From Hofstenia miamia (taxonomy: Eukaryota; Xenacoelomorpha; Acoela), in contig SCFE01000011.1 in NCBI GenBank assembly GCA_004352715.1, positions 361,810-425,809 on the forward strand: DNA of 64,000 bases, written 5' to 3'. Below are positions 55,753-64,000 of this stretch, piece after piece. The translations under genes and the position numbers were made by a program. The notes below the pieces were generated by a model that was not told the origin of the DNA, ran no database searches, and saw only the letters and a program-made list of their open reading frames with translations. Within the stretch, counting starts at the first letter, position 1. Each line of letters starts with the position of its first letter.

Positions 55753-56066
55753 TCATGTCCTTATATTGTCAAACTTCTGGGGCTCATTCTTGGAAAACTT
55801 TTTTAAAAACATTTGTATCTCCATTCCCTTTTGTTTATTTGGAGTTTCTAAGCTAATCTCAATAATTTTAGGTTTATTAGCTACTTTTGGTGTTTCTAAC
55901 TTTTTATTATTGCTTGTTATTTCTGTGTTTATAGAATCAACCTTTAAGTGGGAAGTTCCTTTACTAGTGGGCATATATTTTAATTTAAGGAGAGAGCATT
56001 CTCTTCCTGTGGGTAAATAAAATTAACCCTTACATAGTTTTCATATGGTTTCCTGTATTTAGTCAT
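55753..56066 (-). pseudogene. Small virus-like element protein, one frameshift
   Basis: The start is ATG 56066, three nt after TTCCTTATATAG. The first 29 codons (MTKYRKPYENYVRVNF...) run to a TAA near 55980. A second frame, joined by a 1-base shift, continues (MPTSKGTSHLKVDS...) to a stop at 55753. The product would be about 104 residues, Lys/Asn/Ser-rich and without a known domain. The position between two structural genes suggests a minor virion or scaffolding role, which is a guess. Confidence 0.5.
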
Positions 56067-56095
56067 ATCTATATAAGGAAAAATAATTTTATTTT
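56067..56095 (-). promoter_or_regulatory. Putative promoter motif of the small protein gene
   Basis: TTATTTTTCCTTATATAGAT lies directly before ATG 56066 on the - strand. Confidence 0.6.
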
Positions 56096-56107
56096 ATTAA
56101 AATAATC

Positions 56108-56898
56108 TTATTTGATTAAAAATTCTAAGTGAACATGATTATCATTTAAATTAATAATTTGATTTTGGTTATCAGTAATGTATATTCTTATTTCTCTTAT
56201 TTCATTTGTGTTGATTTTGTTGAATAATTTTCACAAAGGTTGTATTGTAAATGGATAACTTGATAATAAATCCTTTGTAGGAAAAGTAAATACTATATAA
56301 CTAGAATTTTTATTATATATGCTATCACTTATCAGTGAACAATGAATTAAAATGTTATCAATTCCTTTTGTAATGTTAGGAACATGATCTGAAATTGTAC
56401 ACTCAGTTAGCATTAATTTAAAATTACTCCCATAAAATCTATTATTAAAGTCATTAACAAAACCTAGTAGATCACCAAATTCTTTATCAAATTTTAACCA
56501 CATTTTAGGACTTAAGAAAATAAACACCTTATAAGTATTCTCAATAAAAATAATTTAGATATGTTTATCTGTAGTTTCTATTCATTTATGACCATTTGCT
56601 ACCATTTAATTGTTTATATATGCTGATATAACTTTTTACTGATAAATACCATCAGGAAATGTAACTTTATTCCAAGTAAGACCCTCATCATGGGAATATT
56701 CAATTTTGTTGTTCTTATACTCCTCAGAAATATTGTACCAAGAGTATGACATATTTATTTGATCTAAGCAAATTTAATGTGGTTTTGTGTGCAATCTTAT
56801 GGGATTTACAAATTTTACTCTGAAATCAGAAGGTATACCTAAGGTATACCTACAAGATTTTCATAATTTGAATTTAGAAATAGAGGAATTTCAGGCAT
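56108..56898 (-). pseudogene. Second structural-type protein of the virus-like element (minor capsid candidate)
   Basis: The start is ATG 56898, 6 nt after TTCTTTATATAG. Frames give MPEIPLFLNSNYENLVGIP, a segment NMSYSWYNISEEYKNNKIEY ... GLTWNKVTFPDGIYQ, a long open part (56527-56231) with LPNIT-like VPNITKGIDNILIHCSLISD and SSYPFTIQP, and a tail EIREIRIYITDNQNQIINLN. Stops and frameshifts include a small tandem duplication (GGTATACCTTA) near 56840. I recall the tail (IRIYITD...) and the W-x-x-ITFPDG block from proteins of Polinton-like elements in Hydra and arthropods. A penton-like or minor capsid role is inferred. Confidence 0.5.
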
Positions 56899-56935
56899 TT
56901 CTACTATATAAAGAAAAAAGAAAATCTTTTTTCAC
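56899..56935 (-). promoter_or_regulatory. Putative promoter motif of the second structural gene
   Basis: The - strand reads GATTTTCTTTTTTCTTTATA, then TAGTAGAA and the ATG. Its first half is nearly identical to the motif before the ATPase gene (58456-58490). Confidence 0.65.
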
Positions 56936-57010
56936 AAGTAATGCAATTACCATTAAGAGATTAGAAAAAAAGTTTAAACTAGTGGTTGATTCTCTTAACA
57001 TTTAATAAAA

Positions 57011-57701
57011 TTAATAAGAAAATTTATTGTAAAACTTTTTAACATCATCTTTAGTAATAGCTTTCAATCTTACTAATTCATCAATTAACTGAATAATTTC
57101 ATTATAAATTTGAGCACTATTATTGACTCATGATATTTATTTTCCAATATTTTATTTAGTTTGGTTAAACTTGTCTTTATTTGACCATTATCTTTTATAA
57201 TTTCATTTATTTTTGTAATAATTTCATCTTTTTTAGTATTATTAGTTGTTTTAAGTTGATTTGGTAAAATTAAAGTATATTTATTTAGAACATCTATATC
57301 AAATTTGGTTTGAATTTGTGGAGATTTTCTGCCTGTTTCTCCAAGAGAAATCTAATCTCCAAGAGAACTTTCATCTTCTAACAGTTGTAGATTATTAAGA
57401 TTATATGGCTTCCAATCCTCTATTGAATCTTTTAACTGCATTTGATTCTTTCTAATTTCAGATAATTCATTTGTTTGATCCCTTAGATTTTGTTTAATTA
57501 CATTTGTTTGATCTTTTAATAGATCTCCTTGATCTGAAATAGTTTTTATAATAAGTTTGTATGTTTCTTGTAAGTTGTACTAAACTTCATTTTGTTGGTT
57601 AATGTAGTCATGTTTTTGTTGTAAAATCTTTTTTTCTTGCTTACTGACTTCATCTTTTCACCTTCAAGATTTACTAGGTTTCTAAATTCATCATAATCCA
57701 T
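57011..57701 (-). pseudogene. Coiled-coil protein of the virus-like element
   Basis: The start is ATG 57701 (MDYDEFRNLVNLEGEKMKS). After one frameshift the reading frame runs through a polar helical region (LLKDQTNVIKQNLRDQTNEL), then GETGRKSPQIQTKFDIDVLN, then a coiled coil (KINEIIKDNGQIKTSLTKLN). Another frameshift leads to a stop at 57011-57013. Expected size is about 230 residues. Proteins with a helical N-terminus and a G-R-K-x-P-like middle occur beside capsid genes in such elements. Function unknown. The upstream sequence has TTATAAAACAATG, only a weak version of the shared promoter motif. Confidence 0.45.
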
Positions 57702-57805
57702 TGTTTTATAATGAATTTAAAAAATATTTTTGACTCATTGCTCATGCAATACAGGGCATGTTGTCACTTAACTCCTAAAATAAAGGACACTTTGCTGTGT
57801 GTAAA

Positions 57806-58455
57806 TTACAAAGTTTCATTAAAGTTTTTGTGTACTGTTTTCTTTTCTATGTTTACAAATATAAAGTCATAATTAAACAAACTTTCAAAAAGGTCTGGAT
57901 TAAAAGAATTATCCTTAGCAATTGAATTTTTGTCACAATTATCAAATAGTGTGTATAAAACCATTTGTGTACAATTTGTCCTTATTTTCTTTGGAACATT
58001 GCAATAAGATTGTGAAATATATATTGGTGATATGTTATGATGATGACCATTAATGAAATGATTTGCAATTTTATTCTGTGTATTTCCTGGGGCATTTACA
58101 AGGTCATCAAAGATAACTATTTTTCTACCTGTTGTGTTACCAACTCCATACTCATTAGTGTTTTTTAGAAATTCTTCAGGTAATATTTCTAAAACATTAT
58201 AAACGTTTTTATCTGATATTCTTTCCATTATCTTAATTAGATTTTGTATTTTTTCTTAATGAAAATTTGGAGTATAGATGTATAATTTATCATACTATAT
58301 AAGAGGTCTTAAAATTATATCCATTAATAAATTAGTTTTTTCAAATCCTGGTTTTCAATATATAAGTATTCTAGCATTCTAAAATCATCTGATAAAAAAT
58401 CTACTGGTGATTTGTCATTTTTCACATTTGTAGTATCATAATTAATAATCTTCAT
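57806..58455 (-). pseudogene. Packaging ATPase (FtsK/HerA, A32-like) of the virus-like element
   Basis: The start is ATG 58455, immediately after TCCTTATATA. The N-terminal part (MKIINYDTTNVKNDK...) leads to a degenerate Walker A (KPGFEKTNLLMDIILRP, with a Gly changed) at about 58300-58350. Two in-frame stops follow. Then comes an open frame (58228-57806) with Walker B (KIVIFDDLVN) and the conserved YISQSYCNVPKKIRTN sensor/arginine region of A32-type genome-packaging ATPases, and a C-terminal helix. About 215 residues matches the family. Such an ATPase next to capsid genes is a hallmark of Polinton, adintovirus and virophage-like elements. This copy is dead. Confidence 0.75.
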
Positions 58456-58490
58456 TATATAAGGAAAAAAGAAAATCTTTTTTTCTGAAA
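58456..58490 (-). promoter_or_regulatory. Putative promoter motif of the packaging ATPase gene
   Basis: The - strand reads AGATTTTCTTTTTTCCTTAT, then ATA and the ATG. There is no spacer between motif and start codon, so the leader would be extremely short or the start codon lies inside the initiator region. Confidence 0.65.
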
Positions 58491-58560
58491 TTAACACAAC
58501 TGCCATATTTTTTCTGAAATTAATTTCAATTTTTAATTAAAGGAAAGGGACTTTCCCACT

Positions 58561-58826
58561 GAAAAAATATTTTCTTTTTTCTTTTTTTAGGTGACAACAA
58601 ATTTAACTTACTGTGTTAAAGAAAAAAGGTTAACAGGTTCTATTCCAGGCTCTGGACAATGGATAAAAACAAAGAATGGAAGAAATATGCTAAAATCAAT
58701 TTGTAGCCTTTGTGGAAGTTAAAAAAACAATTTGTTGGAAGGGATATTCATAAAGCAATTGGCTGCCTTCCAAAACCAAAAGGAGGTTTCACTCTTCCAA
58801 ATCATAAATATACTGGACCATATAAT
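58561..58826 (+). pseudogene. Cys-rich/phospholipase-A2-like protein of the virus-like element, truncated by gap
   Basis: It is divergent from the ATPase gene. A T-rich motif (TATTTTCTTTTTTCTTTTTT then TAG) leads to GTG at 58591, where ATG is expected. The frame shows a zinc-ribbon-like end (TKNGRNMLKSICSLCGS). After a 1-base shift in an A run near 58722 comes KGGFTLPNHKYTGPYN. L-P-x-H-x-Y-x-G-P-x-N is the calcium-binding-loop motif of the parvovirus VP1/adintovirus type phospholipase A2. The catalytic HD helix would fall in the gap. Role in capsid membrane penetration is known for that family and inferred here. The copy is broken (start codon and frame). Confidence 0.55.
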
Positions 58827-59826
58827 NNNNNNNNNNNNNNNNNNNNNNNNNNNNNNNNNNNNNNNNNNNNNNNNNNNNNNNNNNNNNNNNNNNNNNNNNN
58901 NNNNNNNNNNNNNNNNNNNNNNNNNNNNNNNNNNNNNNNNNNNNNNNNNNNNNNNNNNNNNNNNNNNNNNNNNNNNNNNNNNNNNNNNNNNNNNNNNNNN
59001 NNNNNNNNNNNNNNNNNNNNNNNNNNNNNNNNNNNNNNNNNNNNNNNNNNNNNNNNNNNNNNNNNNNNNNNNNNNNNNNNNNNNNNNNNNNNNNNNNNNN
59101 NNNNNNNNNNNNNNNNNNNNNNNNNNNNNNNNNNNNNNNNNNNNNNNNNNNNNNNNNNNNNNNNNNNNNNNNNNNNNNNNNNNNNNNNNNNNNNNNNNNN
59201 NNNNNNNNNNNNNNNNNNNNNNNNNNNNNNNNNNNNNNNNNNNNNNNNNNNNNNNNNNNNNNNNNNNNNNNNNNNNNNNNNNNNNNNNNNNNNNNNNNNN
59301 NNNNNNNNNNNNNNNNNNNNNNNNNNNNNNNNNNNNNNNNNNNNNNNNNNNNNNNNNNNNNNNNNNNNNNNNNNNNNNNNNNNNNNNNNNNNNNNNNNNN
59401 NNNNNNNNNNNNNNNNNNNNNNNNNNNNNNNNNNNNNNNNNNNNNNNNNNNNNNNNNNNNNNNNNNNNNNNNNNNNNNNNNNNNNNNNNNNNNNNNNNNN
59501 NNNNNNNNNNNNNNNNNNNNNNNNNNNNNNNNNNNNNNNNNNNNNNNNNNNNNNNNNNNNNNNNNNNNNNNNNNNNNNNNNNNNNNNNNNNNNNNNNNNN
59601 NNNNNNNNNNNNNNNNNNNNNNNNNNNNNNNNNNNNNNNNNNNNNNNNNNNNNNNNNNNNNNNNNNNNNNNNNNNNNNNNNNNNNNNNNNNNNNNNNNNN
59701 NNNNNNNNNNNNNNNNNNNNNNNNNNNNNNNNNNNNNNNNNNNNNNNNNNNNNNNNNNNNNNNNNNNNNNNNNNNNNNNNNNNNNNNNNNNNNNNNNNNN
59801 NNNNNNNNNNNNNNNNNNNNNNNNNN
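58827..59826. other. Assembly gap, exactly 1,000 N
   Basis: Virus-like element sequence lies on the left and gypsy sequence on the right. Adjacency is unproven. Confidence 0.99.
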
Positions 59827-59916
59827 TCCTAAATGCAGTTAGTAAATTTATATCCCATGTCTCAGGGTCATATATAGGTTTATTTCTCGCTGCCCTCTGA
59901 GGTAATATCCTTCTAC

Positions 59917-60438
59917 TCAGTTCATCATCCGTGGTTTCCATGTATATTCATCCTCGAATTCTTCTTCTTGTACACTATCTAAATCGTACATATCATATAC
60001 AACTTTGTTGCCATTAATTTGGCATATTTTAAATTCGGCGTTGTCATCTATTTTTGTTTCTTCAATGTCTGCTGTTGCTCTTTTCAGGTTTTGGAAATGT
60101 AGTAGTCTATTGTTGTCTAACATATATTCATTGTTCGGCAATGTTTGTGTTATCGTGTGTGGGCCGGACCATACTGTTTTCAACTTCTGGACTTGGTTTG
60201 TGTCAACAAGTTTAATTGGTGTGAACGCGTATACCTTATCACCTACCTTATGTGCGTGACCGTAAATTTTTTTATTATAGCATTGTTGTCTCACTGCTGA
60301 CTTCTTAATGTTGTGACACATCGTTTCATGGAATCCTGCGATTTGATTCCTTAGTTGTTGTATGTATGCATTGTCCAATTTACTGCTGTATTTGGTGTAT
60401 TGCATTGATAGTGGGGTTGTCCCCTCTCTCCCAAACAT
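59917..60438 (-). CDS. pol: Integrase C-terminal domain and tail
   Basis: The frame starts MFGREGTTPLSMQYT (the P-F-x-x-MFGR block). It runs through a helical region to an SH3-like segment (VGDKVYAFTP...LKTVWSGPHTITQTLPNNEY), then an acidic tail. A short frame from 59941 to the gap (RRILPQRAARNKPIYDP) continues it after a frameshift. Confidence 0.8.
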   Translation of the reverse strand: MFGREGTTPLSMQYTKYSSKLDNAYIQQLRNQIAGFHETMCHNIKKSAVRQQCYNKKIYGHAHKVGDKVYAFTPIKLVDTNQVQKLKTVWSGPHTITQTLPNNEYMLDNNRLLHFQNLKRATADIEETKIDDNAEFKICQINGNKVVYDMYDLDSVQEEEFEDEYTWKPRMMN

Positions 60439-60534
60439 GGCTTTGAATGGTGGTACCCCAGTTGTTGCGTGTACCGATGTATTGTAATAGTATTAGATCA
60501 TTTCTATAACCTCTCACCATTTATTTCCTCCTAT

Positions 60535-60861
60535 TCATGTTGTTGCCACTCTAATCAGCTTAATCAATGTTTGGTTAAGTCGCTCCACCACTCCATTCAC
60601 CTGGGGGTGATAGGCGGTTGTGCGTTCACTTGCAATTTCTAATAATCTTGCCATTTCTTGGAATAGTCCACTTTTGAACTGTGGCCCTTTGTCTGTTATA
60701 ATCGTTTCCATTGGTCCCAGTCTCAATATCCATTCTTTTAGGACTAGCTCGGCTGTAGTTTCTGCTGTGGTATTCTGCATTGGAACCATCCTTGCATATT
60801 TGGTGAAGTTGTCCACCATAACTAGTAGGTACTGATAGCCTTCAGGATCTTTTGATAGCAT
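60535..60861 (-). CDS. pol: Integrase catalytic core (DDE)
   Basis: The frame contains YQYLLVMVDNFTKYARMVPM, IITDKGPQFKSGLF (Asp) and TTAYHPQVNGVVERLNQTLI (Glu). The first catalytic Asp (normally HIDLE) lies just upstream of the frame's start near 60865, after the stop. The H-P-Q-x-N-G-x-V-E-R block is fully conserved. Confidence 0.85.
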   Translation of the reverse strand: MLSKDPEGYQYLLVMVDNFTKYARMVPMQNTTAETTAELVLKEWILRLGPMETIITDKGPQFKSGLFQEMARLLEIASERTTAYHPQVNGVVERLNQTLIKLIRVATT

Positions 60862-60882
60862 TTCAAGATCTATGTGAACTAT

Positions 60883-61459
60883 CTAATTAGGTTGCGTTGT
60901 GATGATTTTTTCCAGTGGTGCTCGTTGTGTTGGAAAATGCTGTTTGTTGTTTAGGAGGCATGTGGTGCATTTGTTAATGATGTCTTCCACGACTTTCCTG
61001 ATGGCTGTTGTTATGACACGAGCATTAAATGTTTTCTCTGTCTGTTGTATTCCCAGGTGGCCCTTCTCATGGATCTTACATGTTAGTTCCCTCTTGAAAT
61101 AGTCTGGTATTGCAATGCGATTGTTTCCGGTTTTGACATATAGCAGTCCATTCTTGTTGATCTTCCATTTGTAGTGTTTGTAGTATCCTGCCATTATCTT
61201 AGATTGTGTTGTTCTCGGTTCTTTGATCTTATTGATGATCTCACTTAGGACTATATCGCCTTTTTGTTTGTCCACTATCTCCTGCTCTGTTATTTCTTCT
61301 CTTATTAGTATTGGTATTACTGCTTGACCCTTTTTGTCAACATTTATCTCCAGTATTTGGTGTGCAGCAGGAATTGAAATAGTTTCTTTTCTCTGTCTGA
61401 CTTTGTTGCGTCTCTTTGGTACTCTGGAGTGATGTCCAGAAATCCACGTTATTATGTAA
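60883..61459 (-). pseudogene. pol: Integrase zinc-binding (HHCC) domain and upstream linker
   Basis: The open reading runs from the gap edge through a basic, RNase-H-to-integrase linker. It then shows NRIAIPDYFKRELTCKIHEK, GHLGIQQTEKTF and CTTCLLNNKQHFP, the H-x-x-x-H...C-x-x-C domain. A stop near 60883 breaks the frame before the catalytic core. Confidence 0.8.
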
Positions 61460-62459
61460 NNNNNNNNNNNNNNNNNNNNNNNNNNNNNNNNNNNNNNNNN
61501 NNNNNNNNNNNNNNNNNNNNNNNNNNNNNNNNNNNNNNNNNNNNNNNNNNNNNNNNNNNNNNNNNNNNNNNNNNNNNNNNNNNNNNNNNNNNNNNNNNNN
61601 NNNNNNNNNNNNNNNNNNNNNNNNNNNNNNNNNNNNNNNNNNNNNNNNNNNNNNNNNNNNNNNNNNNNNNNNNNNNNNNNNNNNNNNNNNNNNNNNNNNN
61701 NNNNNNNNNNNNNNNNNNNNNNNNNNNNNNNNNNNNNNNNNNNNNNNNNNNNNNNNNNNNNNNNNNNNNNNNNNNNNNNNNNNNNNNNNNNNNNNNNNNN
61801 NNNNNNNNNNNNNNNNNNNNNNNNNNNNNNNNNNNNNNNNNNNNNNNNNNNNNNNNNNNNNNNNNNNNNNNNNNNNNNNNNNNNNNNNNNNNNNNNNNNN
61901 NNNNNNNNNNNNNNNNNNNNNNNNNNNNNNNNNNNNNNNNNNNNNNNNNNNNNNNNNNNNNNNNNNNNNNNNNNNNNNNNNNNNNNNNNNNNNNNNNNNN
62001 NNNNNNNNNNNNNNNNNNNNNNNNNNNNNNNNNNNNNNNNNNNNNNNNNNNNNNNNNNNNNNNNNNNNNNNNNNNNNNNNNNNNNNNNNNNNNNNNNNNN
62101 NNNNNNNNNNNNNNNNNNNNNNNNNNNNNNNNNNNNNNNNNNNNNNNNNNNNNNNNNNNNNNNNNNNNNNNNNNNNNNNNNNNNNNNNNNNNNNNNNNNN
62201 NNNNNNNNNNNNNNNNNNNNNNNNNNNNNNNNNNNNNNNNNNNNNNNNNNNNNNNNNNNNNNNNNNNNNNNNNNNNNNNNNNNNNNNNNNNNNNNNNNNN
62301 NNNNNNNNNNNNNNNNNNNNNNNNNNNNNNNNNNNNNNNNNNNNNNNNNNNNNNNNNNNNNNNNNNNNNNNNNNNNNNNNNNNNNNNNNNNNNNNNNNNN
62401 NNNNNNNNNNNNNNNNNNNNNNNNNNNNNNNNNNNNNNNNNNNNNNNNNNNNNNNNNNN
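61460..62459. other. Assembly gap, exactly 1,000 N
   Basis: Gypsy sequence lies on the left and virus-like element sequence on the right. Confidence 0.99.
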
Positions 62460-62461
62460 AT

Positions 62462-62521
62462 ATTAAAAACTGATTATTATTAGAAACCTACATATATACT
62501 ACCCTGCTATTCTTTACTACT
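62462..62521 (-). repeat. Inverted exact copy of 34008-34067
   Basis: Sixty bases identical in reverse complement to the segment at 34 kb. It starts 2 bases after the gap, so the full extent is unknown. Confidence 0.75.
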
Positions 62522-62529
62522 GTCGTTTG

Positions 62530-62548
62530 GGGTAACTTTGTTACCCCT
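62530..62548. repeat. Perfect 8-bp hairpin, GGGGTAAC-TTT-GTTACCCC
   Basis: The 19-base palindrome GGGGTAACTTTGTTACCCC has a 3-nt loop and lies 9 bases after the 60-bp inverted segment. It is the strongest short hairpin I noticed in the window. Confidence 0.8.
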
Positions 62549-63447
62549 AATTAGAAATTCCATATTATTTAATATAAAATAAATTTAAAGAATTGTGTTC
62601 AAGCTACATAAATTCATTCACTTATAGCATGTGGTTTAAACCAAAATTTGAAAGTTTGTAACACTTTTCTGTAGTATTTTGTAAATATTTGCATGGAAAC
62701 AAGTCATCTTCACCATTCTTTTTCAAGTGGAGACCTTGTCTTCTTTAATATCATAGAGTCACTCATCCATTGATGCATAGTCACACATATATTGATGCAT
62801 CAAGTCACACAACAATTTGATACAGGGCTTAACACAATTATTACTATCAGACCAGTAGTAAGAAAAGTCCCTGTTGCAGTTTTCAAAAAATGATCATTTT
62901 TAATAACTTTTTACACTTTTCTATTTATTTTAATAAGAAAAATGGCGTTTTTTAAGAATTCAGGATTTTACAGCCATGGGAAAAAAACAGCAGCCACGGC
63001 ACCCATTTTTAACTATGTACCTATATATTTTTAATCAATTTTTTGCATTTTTTATAAAATCTGCTTTTTGATGACATCCCCAATATTTGTGATATTCAGT
63101 GCTTCTACTTTTAATTACACCCTATTTTTTAAGCAAATCATAAAAACTGTCAGATGTCCTAACAAATTGTTTTTCTTTAATAAATTACAATTATTTTTAA
63201 TTGCATAGCAATAGCCCCTATTCAATCAATATTCATTGTAAAATCAACCATAGCTGTCATGGAGGATTGAATGTGTATGACAACATTGAATAGTTCCAAG
63301 TAAATATTCAAATAGGTTTGTTAAGCATCCTTCTCCTGGATCAATCAAACAAATTTCCTGTTTGAGTTTTTGTATTTTAAAGTTATGTAATACATATTTT
63401 ACAACTTATTTTGGACTGGTTAATTCATGTTTCTTTGTTTCATTAGT
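62549..63447. other. AT-rich stretch with the 62942 small gene
   Basis: Apart from the small open frame at 62942-63034, no coding signal was seen. Short repeats of ATTGATGCA occur near 62770-62805. Confidence 0.4.
62942..63034 (+). CDS. 30-residue basic/Gly-rich protein of the virus-like element
   Basis: The frame MAFFKNSGFYSHGKKTAATA and on ends at TAA 63032-63034. It is supported only by the homologous stretch at 34068-34180, where AFFRNSGFYGQGKK is kept although the start codon is lost. It is too small for a family assignment. It may be a truncated remnant of a longer basic core-like protein. Confidence 0.35.
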   Translation: MAFFKNSGFYSHGKKTAATAPIFNYVPIYF

Positions 63448-63555
63448 TTAACCCATAGATTGCACTCCATAAGTTTTTTCATTTTTTCCTGTTATGGTAT
63501 TATTTACTGTTTTCAGTATAATTGGTTCACTTACAATTTGAACTCTTTTACTCAT
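63448..63555 (-). CDS. 35-residue protein behind the shared promoter motif
   Basis: The start is ATG 63555, three nt after CTCTTATATAG with a T-rich run upstream. MSKRVQIVSEPIILKTVNNT and on ends at TAA 63448. It could be the N-terminus of a longer gene cut by a stop. The promoter motif is the main reason to list it. Confidence 0.45.
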   Translation of the reverse strand: MSKRVQIVSEPIILKTVNNTITGKNEKTYGVQSMG

Positions 63556-63590
63556 TTCTATATAAGAGATTAGAAAAAGTTAATTTCAAT
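63556..63590 (-). promoter_or_regulatory. Putative promoter motif of the 35-residue protein gene
   Basis: The - strand reads ACTTTTTCTAATCTCTTATA, then TAGAA and the ATG. It is the same layout as the motifs at 55.7, 56.1, 56.9 and 58.5 kb. Confidence 0.55.
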
Positions 63591-63666
63591 AATTTGTCTT
63601 TAGAAGTAAATAAATCAAATTTTGCAAACTAATCCATTTTATAGGCCCTGCATCACTTGTGAACAG

Positions 63667-64000
63667 CTAAAATGGACCATTCTCATGTGAAATATTACAG
63701 CAAATTATACCATTAGATGTAGCTAGCCCAAATATTAATTTATTATATTCTAAACTATATGCAAGTTCCTGATTAATTTTAATTATATTTGCATGCTTTT
63801 TCAAGTTTTGCTTATTCCTTTGGCATATTCCTCTAAAGAAAACTTGTGTACCAATTACCTTATATTGACAATGTTGCAAATCAGAAAAATAAGTGTTTTT
63901 AAGTTCAGTATCAAATTCCATTCCTTTAATATTGTCATTGTCATCAGTATTTAATTCAATGTCATTCCAAAATAGATCAGTTGTATCAAAATATATATTA
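63667..64000 (-). CDS. Unknown protein, C-terminal part, runs off the window
   Basis: The frame is open from the window edge (64000) to a stop at 63667, at least 110 codons. It contains acidic DLFWNDIELNTDDNDNIKG and then TYFSDLQHCQYKVIGTQVFF, with a few Cys (QHCQY, GICQR, GIICCNI). It lies on the same strand as, and next to, the gene at 63555, so it may belong to the same element. No family recognised. Confidence 0.4.
   Translation of the reverse strand, partial: NIYFDTTDLFWNDIELNTDDNDNIKGMEFDTELKNTYFSDLQHCQYKVIGTQVFFRGICQRNKQNLKKHANIIKINQELAYSLEYNKLIFGLATSNGIICCNISHENGPF

Larger units (their letters stand above)
59827..61459 (-). mobile_element. Fragment of another Ty3/gypsy family (integrase part of pol)
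   Basis: Gaps cut it at both ends. The frames 61275-60883, 60861-60535 and 60438-59917, plus an edge frame 59941-59827, form successive parts of one pol region. It is related to, but clearly distinct from, the element at 44-53 kb. Here the usual integrase C-terminal domain is present and there is no accessory region. Confidence 0.8.

Noticed and set aside
56787-57005. 72-codon + strand frame
   Set aside because: It is antisense to the start and promoter region of the second structural gene (ATG 56898) and has no family resemblance.
58293-58303. Another TATATAAG-type motif inside the ATPase gene
   Set aside because: It lies within coding sequence that aligns with the ATPase (after ILRPLI) and no gene start follows. 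Treated as chance.

Overview
This is a eukaryotic, animal-type window. The evidence is phase-consistent GT-AG introns, an RLR-type helicase, a seven-transmembrane receptor with LDL-receptor class A repeats, and many invertebrate-style mobile elements (mariner, Tc1, hAT, Penelope-like, LINE, Ty3/gypsy and a Polinton/adintovirus-like element). The host looks like an AT-rich invertebrate. The sequence does not fix the phylum. The window is a draft scaffold with three gaps of exactly 1,000 N (34764-35763, 58827-59826, 61460-62459), five shorter N runs and three single-n joins. Order across the large gaps should not be trusted.

Region 1 (1-9300) is a transposon graveyard: an ORF1-like fragment at the window edge, a DD41D-type Tc1/mariner transposase assembled as overlapping copies, a Mos-like mariner with intact TIRs but a broken transposase, an internally deleted Tc1-like element, Penelope GIY-YIG fragments and TA microsatellites. 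Region 2 (9306-18526) holds five exons of an RLR/Dicer-type helicase on the + strand, from helicase motif III through the helical insert to motifs V and VI. Its introns contain a hAT MITE with a perfect 8-bp target duplication, a 52-bp minisatellite and LINE debris. No exons for either end of this gene were found here. Region 3 (18527-23900) is mostly a Penelope-like element and LINE debris. Region 4 (23908-29563) is an apparently complete four-exon gene for a 717-residue secreted-N-terminus, LDLa-containing rhodopsin-class GPCR. Region 5 (29564-34763) is largely non-coding, with a virus-like repeat near 34.0 kb.

Region 6 (35764-53379) is visibly richer in G+C and contains two diverged relatives of one Ty3/gypsy family. 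One lies on the + strand and ends in an LTR at 40160-41111. The other lies on the - strand, with its 5' LTR at 52455-53379, a tRNA-Arg primer site, gag, CCHC, protease, RT, RNase H and integrase. In both, a long extra coding region with no recognised domain sits beside pol. In the - copy it directly follows the integrase core. In the + copy its reading frame ends 16 bp before the 3' LTR.

Region 7 (53598-58830 and 62460-64000) is a decayed Polinton/adintovirus-like DNA element: capsid-like protein, small protein, a second structural-type protein, coiled-coil protein, packaging ATPase, a phospholipase-A2-like protein, and further small genes beyond the last gap. Five of these genes start 0-6 nt after the same T-rich TCYTTATATA-type motif, and a sixth has a decayed version. 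This is the most system-like signal in the window. A fragment of another Ty3/gypsy family (59827-61459) lies between the last two gaps.
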